The notes: generated from the sequence alone by a model not told the origin. 64,000 nt of DNA from Phytophthora hibernalis (GCA_012656075.1 JAAKBF010000349.1:62001-126000), one strand, 5' to 3'. Positions 42,618 through 54,618 are shown, counted from the stretch's first letter. Numbers and translations are program-made.

Positions 42618-43296
42618 CGGAAGTATAGCGAGTCGCTAATAGCGACACGACTGAACTCGAAATGGTACTTTTGCTTGTGGAGACCTCAACAGCTAGAGCG
42701 GATGCCTCCGGTGAAGGTCGCTGTTCTGACTAGCAAGTTATTTTATGCAGGAAGATTGAATACATTTTATCGCTTCACTTGACAGGAATAAGATAGGAAT
42801 CGCTGGCCAAATCACTTCCGGGACGACGTCGTTACGGTAAAGCAACGACGTCGTGCACAAACTTTTACAACCCTGGTTTTGCGCACCTCGGTAATCCAAT
42901 ACCCCGTCAAATCAGTTTAGAAAGGTGAGCAATTTAATCCCAAATCGTTTACATTATTTTTATTCTATACATGTACTAGTATTTACCGGTAATCCCTCTA
43001 AAATCACTTTGTCGAAACCACCGCGCATCGAGAACCTAGTTGATTAGCGCTTGCCGTTATAACACCCAAAATTGATCCTACTGACAGCTTTTGAAAAGTA
43101 TCGAGAAAAATAGTGATGCCAAAAGCAAATCAAAGACGTTAAGGCATTTCCAAAGATACTTAGTATCGTAATGGTATACTCGGTATTAACAGGGTGCACT
43201 GTATACACCAACACGGTGAACGACTTTAGATGCTACACTACCTTCCACTAGCTGCTTCAAAAGAAAATCAGCTCCCAAACACGGTCTCATCACTAT
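42618..43296. other. Intergenic with dispersed repeat copy 2
   Basis: No gene is seen. 42750-42830 matches 18105-18215 (AGATTGAATACATTTT, GACAGGAATAAGATAGGAAT and GGACGACGTCG) with a deletion of about 25 bp between blocks. Confidence 0.6.
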
Positions 43297-43780
43297 CTAA
43301 CGAACTGTTGTCACTGCTTTGGCGTCCCCGTGATGTCTCCAAGCTGTCGCGGCGGACGCGAAACATGCTAGGAAGGCGCTCCTCGCGACGAGAACGGTGG
43401 TGCTTCTGCGGTGTCTTACGCTTGAAATAACCTCTTCACCGATGAAAAGCAGATGACCTAGGTAGTTACGATAGGAGACTTCATCTACAGCTCGTAGTGG
43501 GTTCAGGTGCACGTGGAAGTTGGTCAGCGCGACGCACGTCTTGAATAACGTGTCATGGTTGGCTTCAGTCCAACGGTACTTGTCCGAGCACACAGACCAG
43601 AGTGTGGTCAACCTACCAAAATAGTTACTCGATCGTGCGCGTGCAGATCGACCACACCGGCTCGCTTGGATTGGCGGGCCTCATCGAGTTGAGCTAGGCG
43701 AGCGACGCCGTTCTCGACCGCTTCGTCGGTGAGCTCACAGGTGCGATTTGTCGCTCGATGTCTGGGCATCTTGGTATCGT
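43297..43780 (-). pseudogene. DDE transposase fragment
   Basis: Minus-strand open stretches contain WSVCSDKYRWTEANHDTLFK and VALTNFHVHLNPLRAVDEVS. This is a pattern I associate with the C-terminal part of DDE superfamily (Harbinger/Tnp4-like) transposases common in oomycetes. Upstream pieces (DEARQSKRAGVVDLHAHDRV) are out of frame. No catalytic core or terminal repeats are found nearby, so it is a dead scrap. Confidence 0.5.
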
Positions 43781-44869
43781 TCGGTTAGTAAATTGACAAG
43801 TGAGCGCGAAAGTCTGACAGCACAGACCTTAAGCGCGCTTAAAAGCACTGTAAATGGAGTGGTGGTTAGCGCGCGAGAGAGTTGGCACCAAAGTACGAAA
43901 GAGGTGGCACCAAATGAAAGCCAACCCGTTCGGGTTGCCAGCCAAAGTGCAGCCTCCTTAGATGCACCTTATCTACTTAGCATTCTCTCAAATCTGCACT
44001 CTATTCTCCGATTTGGCGTATTATCTCCAAGTATTAATAGTCCAATCCTAAGACACGTGCTTATCTGCTCCGACTTGAAAGACTACCAACCGATATTGAG
44101 CCTCACTTACGAGTAGCTAATTGCGGTTTGAAGGAGGTCAGTCTTCAGCTAGTGTACTAAATATCATTCTAGTGTGCTGAGAATATGCAAACATAACGAT
44201 CAACTCGGTTTGAGGTCTATGGAATGTTCTGGAACGGTAGATCTACAGTACCGGTAATTAAAAAAATACCGTATTATCTGTACCGGGTAACTTAAAAGAA
44301 ATACCGTATTATCGATTTTATTATTCATTGCTTAATCATAAAGCACACAATTATCTTAGCTAAACACAATCACTCATACTATCATCAAACTAAATGAAAA
44401 TATAGCTAACAACCATTATAACCACATAACCCAGTTTTTGCAGCGCCGCCGCGAAGGATATGACTGATGTTACTGAGACCGGAAGGTGTTTCTATCATTT
44501 ACGTACATGTAAGCGGACATTTATTGGCGGATACTGTACAGCAGAGAAATGGACCCACCTGCTTTTTCCCGAGATGGAGAAAGACAATGTAAAATATAAC
44601 CTCAGATTAAATGGCGGCCGCCCTTGACAGCCCACGCTATTTTCTCTAAAAGTATGAACTTTGAACTTAGCGCTTATGAGCGAATTCCACCCTGGTTCCA
44701 TCCGGTGTCGTTCCGGTTTGACACAGAACACACAGAATGATCATATATGGCGTCTTTCCGGTTCAATACCAAACAGGCACATAATTGGCAAGATGCAACA
44801 CATCAAAACGTAAAAGAATGTTCATTAGTTGAAGTTATCAAGAACCAACTACAACTAGTCTTCTTACTC
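43781..44869. other. AT-rich intergenic stretch
   Basis: No gene is seen. A short duplicated motif AAATACCGTATTATC occurs twice near 44263-44320. The right part may be the 3' flank of the Ulp1-like element gene. Confidence 0.35.
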
Positions 44870-46388
44870 TCAGTCGTGAACCACTTCGCACTGCTGAACA
44901 CCAATTGCCTTGTACAAGGAGCGCATGCGCAGATAGGACTGCACCTCGTAGAGGCTGTCAGCCCACGGTCTGTCTGCAAGTAGCAGTTCCAGCACAACCA
45001 GGCACCAGACGCCACACGAGCTGCTGTATCTTTGAGTGCACCAGTCGATTTCCTTGTAGGTGACCTTGTCCTTTAAGCCCACCAAAGGCTCAATGACACA
45101 CGCACGCTTGACGTCAATGTAGCGTGATTTCCCTTCAGCTGTAGCGGATCAAACAAATAGTACACTTGCGTGCGCTTGTCGAGCAAATACGCCCCCAGTG
45201 ATGGTCCAGACATATCACTGCAATGATCCGGTCGTTGCAAGGACCCATGGCTCCCAAACCAACTGCCGTCTTCTTTTTCACGGTCAGCCCCGCGAAATCA
45301 TGGTAGCATGGGTTAACCACGCCTACATTCGGGTACTTCTGCTTCAGTGCCAGCATCGCCGATATAATCGAGGAGCTGTGAAGCCACATATTCTCGCGGA
45401 AGTCCATCAACAACGAGCAACCAAGAGACCATTCGGGACCTAGCTGAACAGCGCCCAGCCGCATACTTGTTGGCCAACATTGTACGGCCGCACCGACAGA
45501 CTTCCTTGGACTTCAACGTCACTCACATCTAAAGCATGAACCATTGCTTTTGCGATATCCATACTGTAAGCGCCGTCTAGAAGAGCAGCTATATCATCCA
45601 GGCGAACCTTCCGTGTTTTCTTGCTATCCCTTATCTTCACGGCCAGTGCACACGCCTCTCGGAGTTCCTTCCCTCCAGCAAGCCGTCGCTTCTCACGTTT
45701 GGAGGTCTCGAACACGCGGAGGATTAGTGAATGAAATTGGTGCAGTTTTGGAGCCTTCTTGGGGTGGTTTCGGTGCGATTTTGGTGTCTTCCGGTGTCGA
45801 TGCGGTATCCCTTGACGTTGAAGTTGAAGGCTGTGTGGCTTCAACATCCTCGTCATCTGATGGATCACTGGCCTCAACGACTTGATCTTCATGTACGTCA
45901 TGCTGTCCACCACTTCCATCTTGTTCTAAACCATCGCCACCACCTTGTGCCGGTGGCGTGTTCGAAGTAGCCAGAGACGGATTGACGAATGAAATCTGGG
46001 TAAGGCCGGTCGCGCACGTGGACGATTCTTGCGAGAGCACTGTCAAAGCGTTGCTGGTTGTCGCCTCCATCACGAACCGGGGCACATCACCGCCGTGAAG
46101 TGCGTCGTAAAATCCTTGTAGCCACTCGAAACCGACCCGGAACGTTGGTGTCGACTGCAGTGCCATTCTGTCTACGATCTTCTCGACAAGTGCCTTGGTC
46201 TTGACGTACTTGTCCGTTGAACCCATCGGGACTTCCGAGCGAATAGCTGCGCAGCTACTCTTGAGAATCCCCCACTCCAACGTCACCCTCATCAATATTA
46301 TTCTGCGGTGCGTGCACGATCCACCGAGTCGAAAATGTTCGAAGCGGCGGGATTACGGTTTCATAATTGCTCTTGAAGCGAAAGTGCA
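44870..46388 (-). pseudogene. Ulp1-like cysteine peptidase gene, transposon-associated, frameshifted
   Basis: Minus-strand frames give an N-terminal region (KYVKTKALVEKIVDRMALQS, GFEWLQGFYDALHGGDVP), a long acidic Ser/Thr-rich linker, a helical segment (ELREACALAVKIRDSKKTRK) and a C48/Ulp1-type catalytic core. The triad can be seen as His in CLDHHWGAYLLDK, Asp in YYLFDPLQ and Cys in SSSCGVWCLVVLEL. Ulp1 family enzymes remove SUMO-like modifiers. Frame changes near 45440, 45300, 45120 and 45060 break it. The presumed start ATG at the 46388 end is split from its promoter by element 2. Together with the co-oriented MULE transposase at 55-57.5 kb it may be part of one composite MULE, like plant elements that carry Ulp1-like genes. 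Confidence 0.6.
46384..46388. repeat. Target-site duplication GTGCA, left copy
   Basis: GTGCA precedes the 5' LTR of element 2 and recurs at 54445-54449 directly after its 3' LTR. Confidence 0.88.
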
Positions 46389-46809
46389 TGTAATGGGGCC
46401 ACTTGACAGGGGGCGACCATTATTCTCTGTGATGTGGTCCACACCATTGGTGTCCGTCACACGCGTGGTGTGTGGCACGTCAAGGACTTAATTCGTACTT
46501 CAGTCATACTTAAGTGGTACGTCAGTTGTATTAAAGCAGTACATCTAAATGGGTGGTCCCCATTAGGACAGATCAGATTAGACAGGGATTCAGTATGCAG
46601 ATAGTTAGCAGTAGTTAGAACTACAACAGTGTTCTTAAGATAAATCAGTTTAACTCAAACCCGGAAGTTCGCAAGTCAATTGGTACTTGGTACCATATTG
46701 GACAGGAAGGCCAGGCCTTTGCAAGCTTACAGCAGGAACGCTAGGCGTCTGTTGTGGTTAGCGCGTTAACGTTTCCTCTAAAGCTAAGGTGCGTGTGACC
46801 CCCGTCACA
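46389..46809 (+). repeat. 5' LTR of element 2 (421 bp)
   Basis: Direct repeat of 54025-54444 with TG...CA ends. Differences are scattered substitutions and a one-base difference in a G run near the start. Confidence 0.95.
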
Positions 46810-46811
46810 CC

Positions 46812-46819
46812 TGGTAGCA
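46812..46819 (+). other. Primer-binding site of element 2
   Basis: TGGTAGCA lies two bases inside the 5' LTR end and is complementary to the 3' end of animal-type initiator methionine tRNA for eight bases, after which the match is lost. This is the usual place and primer for many Ty3/gypsy elements. Confidence 0.6.
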
Positions 46820-46953
46820 CTTGTAGTCACTCCGCGACCGGCGCGGACTATTACAATCAAGATCTCTCTGAGAATGGACGACTCAGGGGCCGGCTGCCGT
46901 CCCGGCAGGACTTTCCTCACCTCTCAGATGCCCACTGGTCTACGCTGGAGAAG

Positions 46954-47932
46954 ATGGTTAGTCTCCTGGGCGAGGCAGCATTCACTGGATTCCCCAACCT
47001 GCCTGCGGAGCAGCAGAGGGCGCGCGTGGAACGCTTCGACAAATACGAGTCGTCGCTGGTTGCCCACGTGAGCGCTGCAGCGCAGGAAGCTGCTTGCGAG
47101 ACAATGCGAGCTGAGGCACAGAGTGCGGCGCAGGCGAACCCTCGGGCCCTGCTCCGTGCTGCGCGACAAGGAACAACGAAGCCCGTCAAGATGTCGGTGC
47201 CGACATTTGACGGCAAAGAAGCAGACAGTCTGGTCTTCTGGATTCGAGAAATCGAGATAGCGCTGAGTGGTGGACAGATCTACGAGTTCATGGCCCAAGT
47301 CGCCTTCGCGCTTTCCAATCTGGGAGGGCGTGCACGCGCATGGGCGATGACACGAGAGACGTCGTCACCGGGGTATTTCACCTCGTGGGCGTTCATGGAA
47401 CAAGAGCTGCGCTCGACTTTCCTCTTGGCCAATGTGGCGTACCGCTATCGGTCGCTCTTTTGCGCTGTAAGCAAGGAAAGCGTACGCTTCAAGACTACGT
47501 CATGTAGTTGCAGAACCTCGAGGCCGCTATGGCGGGCGCTCCCTCTCTGAGGACGTCAAGGTGATGGTCTTCATGGACGGCGTTCGGCCGGGACCGGTCC
47601 GGACGGAGCTCTTCCGCAGACAGCCGAAGTCTTTCAACGATGCGGTGCATGTCGCCATGCTGGAAGATCATTGCGTGCGCTCGGCGCAGGGGTATGCAGG
47701 CCGCTCGGACACGGTCAACGACGGTCCCACTCCCATGGAGATCTCGTCAGCTGAGTCGGCCCGACCTCAGCGTAACCAACGCGCGAGTGGTCGTTGCTTT
47801 GGATGCAACCAGCTTGGCCACTTCCGTCGGAACTGTCCAACGAACCCATGGAAGGTAGGCAAGGCCAAGGCGGCTCTGCCGTCCCTTAACAGGATCGAAT
47901 CTGCGGGGTCGGAAAACGACAACTCCCAGTAG
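46954..47932 (+). pseudogene. Gag of element 2, interrupted
   Basis: I start it at the first ATG in frame (46954), although the frame is open back to the LTR. A capsid-like segment (PVKMSVPTFDGKEADSLVFW, MAQVAFALSNLGGRARAWA, SWAFMEQELRSTF) is followed by a frame change near 47460 and a TAG near 47510, then by the rest of the capsid (VMVFMDGVRPGPVRTELFRR) in another frame. A CCHC knuckle (CFGCNQLGHFRRNC) ends it near 47840. Confidence 0.82.
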
Positions 47933-47976
47933 GTGCGGGACGCCCTGCTGGGAGACTTCGCTCCTCCTCGAGGTCG

Positions 47977-50900
47977 GTGGCTCTGCCACCTCCGCCTCCT
48001 GGAGAGCAAGTCCCTGGGACGACACTGTTGTGTCTCTCCGTGGCCGCCGCGCGGTCTAAGCTCGTGGTTGTCACGGCCAGCGTAAAAGGGTACGACGAAC
48101 CGCTGACGATCCTGATTGATTCGGGAGCGTCCTACAACTTCGCGACGAAGTCCAGTGTGGCCAAGAACAGTGCATTGTATGCTAGTGCTTTGGAAGCATC
48201 TAAGAATAGTACCAATGTATCTGTTCGCCTGGCGACTGGGTCCATCGTGGCTACGCGAAATGTTCTTCTATCCTTGAACGTCAAGTTTGACGACTTCAAC
48301 TCGGTGGAACCGTTCATTGTCCTTGACATGGATGATCGGTACGATCTTATCCTCGGCATGCCTTGGTTGACAAAACACGAGCCGTGGATCGACTGGAGAA
48401 GTCGCACCATCGGTGCTAGTCACAAGCCCCTCGCGGACAGAGCCCTGGCGGGTCATGTCCCCTCATCTTCCCGGGACGGGTTTGTGCACGAGCATCGCAT
48501 GCCACGCGGCGAACGGAACTTCGCAGGTACTACTGAAGTACTCGATCTGCCTACGGCGTTGCCGTCCGCGTGCCTTGCATCTTCGAGAGCTCAAGAGCCT
48601 TCGGTGGATGTGGGAGAATGTACGGATGTTCCGTGTGTGTCTCACGATGAGGCTCATGGATCTCTCAAGATCGAGAGCGTCGCTCAGGCCCGTGGGGCCG
48701 GCGATGGACAAGTCGCTGGAGCCGGAGCTCGCGCAACACAGAGTGGCCAAGCAGGGACTCCCACGTTGGAAGATGTTCAGGCTGCGTCAGCCGCTGCAAG
48801 TTCATACCGCGAGGCGGTCTCTTCGGTGAGGCGACCACACCAGTGGTGTTTGATGTTCTTACAGGAGAACGCAAGGAAGGCGTGAATCTGGCTCCCTGCC
48901 TACCGTAGCGGAGCTACTCGAGTTGGAAGAGCTCTCATATGTGGAATTTTGGATTCGCTGAAAGCGGGCGAGTTCGAGGAGATGCTCCTCATCCACCGCG
49001 AACACGACTCGGTCGAGCTCAATACCTCTTCGGTCATGGCCCCGGAGGTGCTTGAAGATGAGCGATCCTCGTTGAGGCAGAAAAGGTATGGTGCGGCCAT
49101 CCTGAAGGACCCATCGGACCCGTACTACCCTCTCCTGATGGAGTTCTCGGATGTCGTCAGCGAAGACCCACCGTCGGTGTTGCCTCCGGATGGGGGTTCA
49201 ACACGAAATCGATCTGATGCTGGGCACCAAGTACTGCACGACTCGCCAGTGGCCATTACCGAAGGAGAAAGCCGACGTAATCGACGCCTTCTTCGCAGCC
49301 AAGTAGGCCGCGGGCATGGTACGCGAGTCGAAGTCGCCGCACTCGTCCCCGACGTTTTGCGTAAAGAAACCCAACGGTAAATGGCTCATGGTGCACGCGT
49401 TCAACAAGTTGAATGCAGCGACGATACCGGCGTCCACGCCAATACCTCGGAAGGACGTGTTGCAGAACAACATGGCAGGATGCACTATCTTCAGCGCAGT
49501 CGACATGGTCGACGGCTATTATCAGCTGCTGATGCGCGAGTCTGACGTACCCCTCACAGCGGTGAGTACTCCCAGTGGGATGTTGTGGGAGTGGCTTGTG
49601 ATGCACCAGGGGCTGTCAAACGCTCCGGCCACGTTCAATCGGCTGGTGACGCAACTTTTTCGGCCGATGCGGGCGTTCGCACAGACGTACTTCAATGATA
49701 TCTTCGTGCACAGTCGTGCCTCGGAAGACAAGACGGCCGTCGAGGCTCACATCGATCACCTCCGCGAGGTTTAGATGTGCATGCGCGAGAATCGCTTGTA
49801 TGCGAACATCATTAAGTGCATCATCAAGTGCATCTTCGGCGCCGAAGAGGTTCCCTTCTTGGGATGTTTCCTTGGCAAAGATGGCATCCGCGCGGATCCG
49901 AGAAGGTTTGCGCGATTGCGCAGTGGCCGGTCCCGTATCCCAGAAGAACCTACGTAAGTGGCTTGGCCTAGCCAACTACTTGCACAAGTACAGTGCCAAT
50001 TATGCCGAGACGGCGCGGCCATTGACCAACCTCACACGGAATGGTCGTGGAACGACGAAGCTCACCAAGCGTTTGAGTCTATCAAAAGAAGCTTACAGAG
50101 CACTCCGATCTTGGCTTTGCCCGACGACGATCGCCCGTTCAGTGTGGTATGCGATGCATCGGACTTTTCCATTGGCTGTGCGCTTCTGCAAGTCGATTCC
50201 GATGGCAGAGAGCGAGTTGTCTCGTTCCAGTCGCACCAACTAAAGGCAGCAGAGAAGAACTACCCTGTCCACGACAAGGAACTGCTCGCTATGAAGTACG
50301 GGCTGGTGAAATTTCGGGTACACCTGCTTGGCAGTAAGCCCTTTGTGATCTACACAGACCACGCGTCCTTGCGGACTGCGACATCGTCGCCTCATCTCTC
50401 CCAACGCATGGCGCGGTGGCTCTCCTTCTTCGCGGAGTATAACTTCACGGTGGAGTACAAGCCAGGAAAGCAGAACGTCCTCGCGGACGCACTTTTCCGA
50501 CGTCCGGACTACGAGCTGGCGCACGTCGCGTACCTCGAGTCCCCGCTCTATGAGCTTCTGCGAGAGTCGTACGCCGAGGACGAAGATCTGGTCGATCTCG
50601 TTAGAGCACTCGGTACGCCGAAGGCAGCGGTGATAACTGCGCGGCAGCGCTCGAGGTTGCACCGCTACTCTCTGGTCGAAGGTCTCCTCTATTACCAAGT
50701 CGATGAAGGCGAAGAGCCTCGCATAGTCGTTCCTAACGACGAGGACTTGTCGCATCGCGTTCTCTACGAGGGTCACGACACGCCGCTCAGCGGCCATCTT
50801 GGACGTGAGAAGACGTACACGTCCGTGGAGCGCAATTTCTGGTGGCCTCACATGTACAAGTGGGTTCGGAAGAACGTGCAGACGTGCGAAACGTGCCAAC

Positions 50901-52580
50901 GTGTGAAACCCGCTCCTCGTCGTCGGCTCCCTCGATGAGCTTGCCGGTGCCGGCCGATTGCTGGCGCTCGGTGAGCATGGACTTCATCTTCGAGCTTCCG
51001 GCAGATGCACGCGGCCACACTGGTATCTTGGTCTTCGTAGTAAGATGGTGCGGCTAGCCGCAGTGAAAAAGAGTGTGACGGCGCCGCAAGCGGCTCAACT
51101 CTTTGTCGACAATGTCTTTCGACATAATGGCCTTCCGGAGGCGTTCGTGAGTGATCAGGATCCCCGCTTCGTCTCACACTTCTGGAAACACTTGTTCCGT
51201 CTTCTCGGAACGAGATTGGACATGTCCACGGCAGACCATGCGCAGACAGACGGTCAAACCGAGCGGGTGAACCGCGTGTTGGAGGATGTGTTGCGCAGCG
51301 TCTGCGCCGAAGAACCCACAAAGTGGAGCACGCTGCTGCCGCAGGTTGAGTTCGCGCTGAATAATGCTGTGCATTCGTCGACGGGTTTCACCCCATTCTA
51401 CGTTAACGGGCTACGCCATCCGCGTACGCCACTGTCGTTACCTCCGGCTTCTAATTTGAGTGGGGAGAGGCTGACGCCGAAGACCCGCGGGGCCTTAAAG
51501 GCCTGCGTCCGTCCGTCAAACGGAACCTGTTGGAGTTCATCGAGACTGGTGAAGCCGTAAGGCTACGCGTCCGGGACGCTATGGCTGCCGCGCAAGACAC
51601 ACAGAAGGAAAACTGTGATCGCCGAGGGCGAAGGAACGTGAATGTGTTTAAACTTGGGGACCAGGTCCTCTTAAACGCTAAAAACCTCCCTATGCAGGCG
51701 GTCACAACGGTGGGCAGCACAAAGCTGCGTCCACGGTTCGTGGGGCCGTTCACGGTCATCGGAGTCCATGGCAACGCATACACATTGGACCTATGGCCAC
51801 GCACCCGACGTTCTACGTGGGACTTCTTAAGCCCTATCACCAGGCCGAGGTGAATGACTCTGAGAGTCCGACGTATTCGCGAAGTGGCGAAACGCGTTCG
51901 CCATCATCTGCATCACATCCGGCGGAGGAACGGTCGCAGCAGGAGGAGCAGCCGCATGGGGCGGAGCAGTCGGAGGAGCACGGCTCTCCAACGCCTCAAC
52001 GCGAGAGTAGAGGTCGCGGAGCCACCCAAAGTGCTTGTGAAGTTCAGCACGGTCATTCGCGAGGGCCCTCTCGCTCTCCGATCATCGATAAAGCGCTTGT
52101 CGAAGGTCCTCGCTCGAGCGATCGACCTGCCGCTGGCGATCACCCGCACTGCGTTCGAGCTGAACCACACTTGGAGCCAAATGACTCACAGTCGACTCGA
52201 CGGAGTGCAGGTTCCCTCGCAGGGCCACTAAGTCAGTCCTCTGCGAATCCAAGAGTCGTTGGCAACCCTCCACTGCAGTCCCGAGCTTCGTGTGGTCAGA
52301 ATGGCCAACAGGCGCTGAAGCGCGCGCCTCCAACACCTGACGCGGAGCGTCCCGATCCGTGGACGCATCTGTTGCGTCCCCGCCTCCACTGATCGGTAAT
52401 GAGGGCGCTCTCTACTTCCATGTCTTGGTGAAGTGGCGCGGCTATCCGGAGGATCAAAGCACGTGGGAGGCTGGTAGCCGTCTCTCGGAGGACTGCGACG
52501 ACATCATGGCCGCTTATGGCCGCTCCCTGAATCCGGTCGGCGCTAACCGCGCCAAGAACACTGAACGGTTCTACCGGCTG
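47977..52580 (+). pseudogene. Pol of element 2: protease, RT, RNase H, integrase, chromodomain
   Basis: The aspartic protease has IDSGASYNF and the LILGMPWL flap-side motif (48110-48370). RT (49330-49770) has AFNKLNAATIPAS and FSAVDMVDGYYQLLM, but the catalytic box reads YFND instead of YFDD (AAT at 49694-49696). RNase H lies in the ORF at 49958-50938 (VVCDASDFSIGCALL, IYTDHASL), followed by the integrase zinc region ending CETCQR. The integrase core has SMDFIFELP in one frame and VSDQDPRF with TDGQTERVNR in another; the last Asp (51153) and Glu (51261) are 35 residues apart. A GPF module (LRPRFVGPFTVIGVHGNAYT) and a chromodomain (HVLVKWRGYPEDQSTWEAG, 52420-52480) follow. At least five frame breaks make it non-functional. 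Confidence 0.9.
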
Positions 52581-52874
52581 CGACTGCCACAACTTCTGGA
52601 TCTTCTGCACAACCTCCTCGAGGATAACGCCCGGGGTGGGCTTCGAGCGCTCGAGGTATCGGTTGCGCCACTGGCCATCCACGATGGACTTCGCCATGCG
52701 GAAGCGGAGGCGCCGTTGGGCCAGCCAGTCGATACGGTACGGCGAGTCCGTGAACTCGGGAAAGGGTACCCCAAGTGGTGCAGCCAGTCTGTGAACTCGC
52801 GTTCGTTGGACTGGCGGGAGAGGCCCGTGTCGTCGTGGAGGACGACGGGACACTCGTCGTACTGCTGCACCGCC

Positions 52875-54113
52875 TTACCCGGCACGACTCTGTCGAAGGT
52901 ACTCGCGGTACTCCCGTACGGGCCAGTATCGCAGCGCGAGCAGCTGCTCTTTGTTTCGAGGTGCCGCTGGCTCGTGATCTCGCTTCGAGGTTCGTCGCTG
53001 CTCCGCAGCCTCCCTCACATCGCAGGCACGATCGTGAAGGTGCTGGCGGTTGTCGGGCTGAAGCAGCCCTTCGGGTACGTCATCACCGTCGCCAACGTTG
53101 GTGATAACTTGGGCTTCCCGCTTGGTGGCTTCAGCAGCAGCACGTGCGACAGCAGCCGCACTGCGAGGAGTTGCAGGACTCCCCGGATGGAGACGTCGCT
53201 GCTGATCGGTGAGCTTGGGTGAAGTGCTTGGGTCGTTGACCTCGCCCGACTCCAGATCCGACTCGCTGTAGTCGACCTCGTCCGAGGCATATTCCTCCGA
53301 GCGGTGCTTCGCTTTACTTGTTGCACCCGGATCGGGTTTGCGATCGGTGGCTGAGGCAGCGTCCTTGGGTGCGTCGCTGGTCTGCTTTGCAGTCGCCGAG
53401 TGGGACTTGTCGTCGCCGGCCTCGGAGGCGTTGTCGCCGTCCCTCGGAACTTTGGAAGCTTGACCATCGTCATCAGCAGCTCTGTGAGCCTCGTCGCCGC
53501 TGTCCGAAGCTTTGTCGTCAGGACCCGGGAATTTGGAAGTCGCTGCCGTCGTTGCCGTCGGCGCGCTCGCATCTTCCGCTCTTGGAGCTTCGTCGCCGTG
53601 GGATTCCGGGCTGTCGTTACCCAGAACTAGGTTCGGGTTGGTCTCGCCGGAGTCCGACTCGTTGTCGCTGCCGCCATCGTACGGTCCGGGCAGGGTGACC
53701 TCGGTGCGTTTCCTGCTGGACCGGGATCTGGTCGCAGCGGGCTTAGCCCTGTCGTCGGGCTTCTGGGAAGTCTTCTTCGAATGCCGGGGCGGCTTCTTCG
53801 ATTGGGCTTCGCCGCCTTTCGTCTTGTGGTCGGCGGCGCGGAGCGCCTTGTAGTCGACGCGCTTTGGCATCGGAAGTGGTGCGGGTCTTGGCCTGGTGCC
53901 CGGTGGGCGTCTTGGATTCTCGGCGGGTGTTCGCTCTGGCACAAATTGCTGAATGAGGCGTTGCCTGTGCGGTTCGCTGGAACTCCCCCTGGGACAAGGT
54001 GCTTCCCGTTTGGGTGTGGGAGGGTGTAATGGGGCCACTTGACAGGGGCGACCATTATTCTCTGTGATGTGGTCCACACCATTGGTGTCCGTCACACGCG
54101 TGGTGTGTGGCAA
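52875..54113 (-). CDS. Antisense ORF of element 2, disordered acidic protein
   Basis: An open minus-strand frame of 412 codons lies between pol and the 3' LTR, open back into the LTR itself. The first ATG is at 53870 (MPKRVDYKALRAADHKTK), giving 331 codons. The N-terminal part is basic (KKPPRHSKKTSQKPDDRAKP), and the centre is a long Asp/Ser/Glu/Ala-rich disordered region with repeated DSGDEAHRA-like motifs. Near the end come EEYASDEVDYSESDLESGEV and a Lys/Arg-rich part (KRDHEPAAPRNKEQLLALRY). Similar sense continues below 52875 in other frames (WLHHLGYPFP, then MAKSIVDGQWRNRYLERSKP down to about 52571). The lower end overlaps the 3' end of pol on the opposite strand. I know no family for it. 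Confidence 0.5.
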   Translation of the reverse strand: MPHTTRVTDTNGVDHITENNGRPCQVAPLHPPTPKREAPCPRGSSSEPHRQRLIQQFVPERTPAENPRRPPGTRPRPAPLPMPKRVDYKALRAADHKTKGGEAQSKKPPRHSKKTSQKPDDRAKPAATRSRSSRKRTEVTLPGPYDGGSDNESDSGETNPNLVLGNDSPESHGDEAPRAEDASAPTATTAATSKFPGPDDKASDSGDEAHRAADDDGQASKVPRDGDNASEAGDDKSHSATAKQTSDAPKDAASATDRKPDPGATSKAKHRSEEYASDEVDYSESDLESGEVNDPSTSPKLTDQQRRLHPGSPATPRSAAAVARAAAEATKREAQVITNVGDGDDVPEGLLQPDNRQHLHDRACDVREAAEQRRTSKRDHEPAAPRNKEQLLALRYWPVREYREYLRQSRAG

Positions 54114-54444
54114 GTCAAGGACTTAATTCGTACTTCAGTCGTACTTAAGTGGCACGTCAGTTGTATTAAAGCAGTACATCTAAATGGGTGGTCCCCATTA
54201 GGACAGATCAGATTAGACAGGGATTCAGTATGCAGATAGTTAGCAGTAGTTAGAACTACAACAGTGTTCTTAAGATAAATCAGTTTAACTCAAACCCGGA
54301 AGTTCGCAAGTCAATTGGTACTTGGTACCATATTGGACAGGAAGGCCAGGCCTTTGCAAGCTTACAGCAGGAACGCTAGGCGTCTGTTGTGGTTAGCGCG
54401 TTGACGCTTCCTCTAAAGCTAAGGTGCGTATGACCTCCGTCACA
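54025..54444 (+). repeat. 3' LTR of element 2 (420 bp)
   Basis: Direct repeat of 46389-46809, followed by GTGCA (54445-54449), the right target-site copy. Confidence 0.95.
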
Positions 54445-54618
54445 GTGCATGACGTGTCTGCAAGGCAGAAGGCAAGTTTGCATGAAGATGCAGTCATAGG
54501 AAGCTGCCTACAATTCATAAGCCACATTCAAATAGAAAACATATGAGGAATAAGACACGAAACATACCGGGCGGCCACCGGAGGGCCACATAAAATATAA
54601 AATCACTGTTTCGTACCG

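Larger units (their letters stand above)
46389..54444 (+). mobile_element. Complete Ty3/gypsy LTR retrotransposon (element 2), coding region damaged
   Basis: The 8,056-bp element has 421/420-bp LTRs starting TGTAATGGGG and ending in GTCACA, a 5-bp GTGCA duplication, a primer-binding site after the 5' LTR, gag with a CCHC knuckle, protease, RT, RNase H, integrase and chromodomain, and then an antisense ORF. The LTRs differ at about eight positions, so insertion is recent. Damage includes a TAG in gag, several frameshifts and a mutated RT catalytic box. It inserted between the start codon and the promoter side of the Ulp1-like gene. Confidence 0.94.

Noticed and set aside
52359..53222. 287-codon plus-strand frame as one protein
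   Set aside because: Only its first 70 codons are the chromodomain of pol; the rest is antisense to the minus-strand ORF and has no domain.
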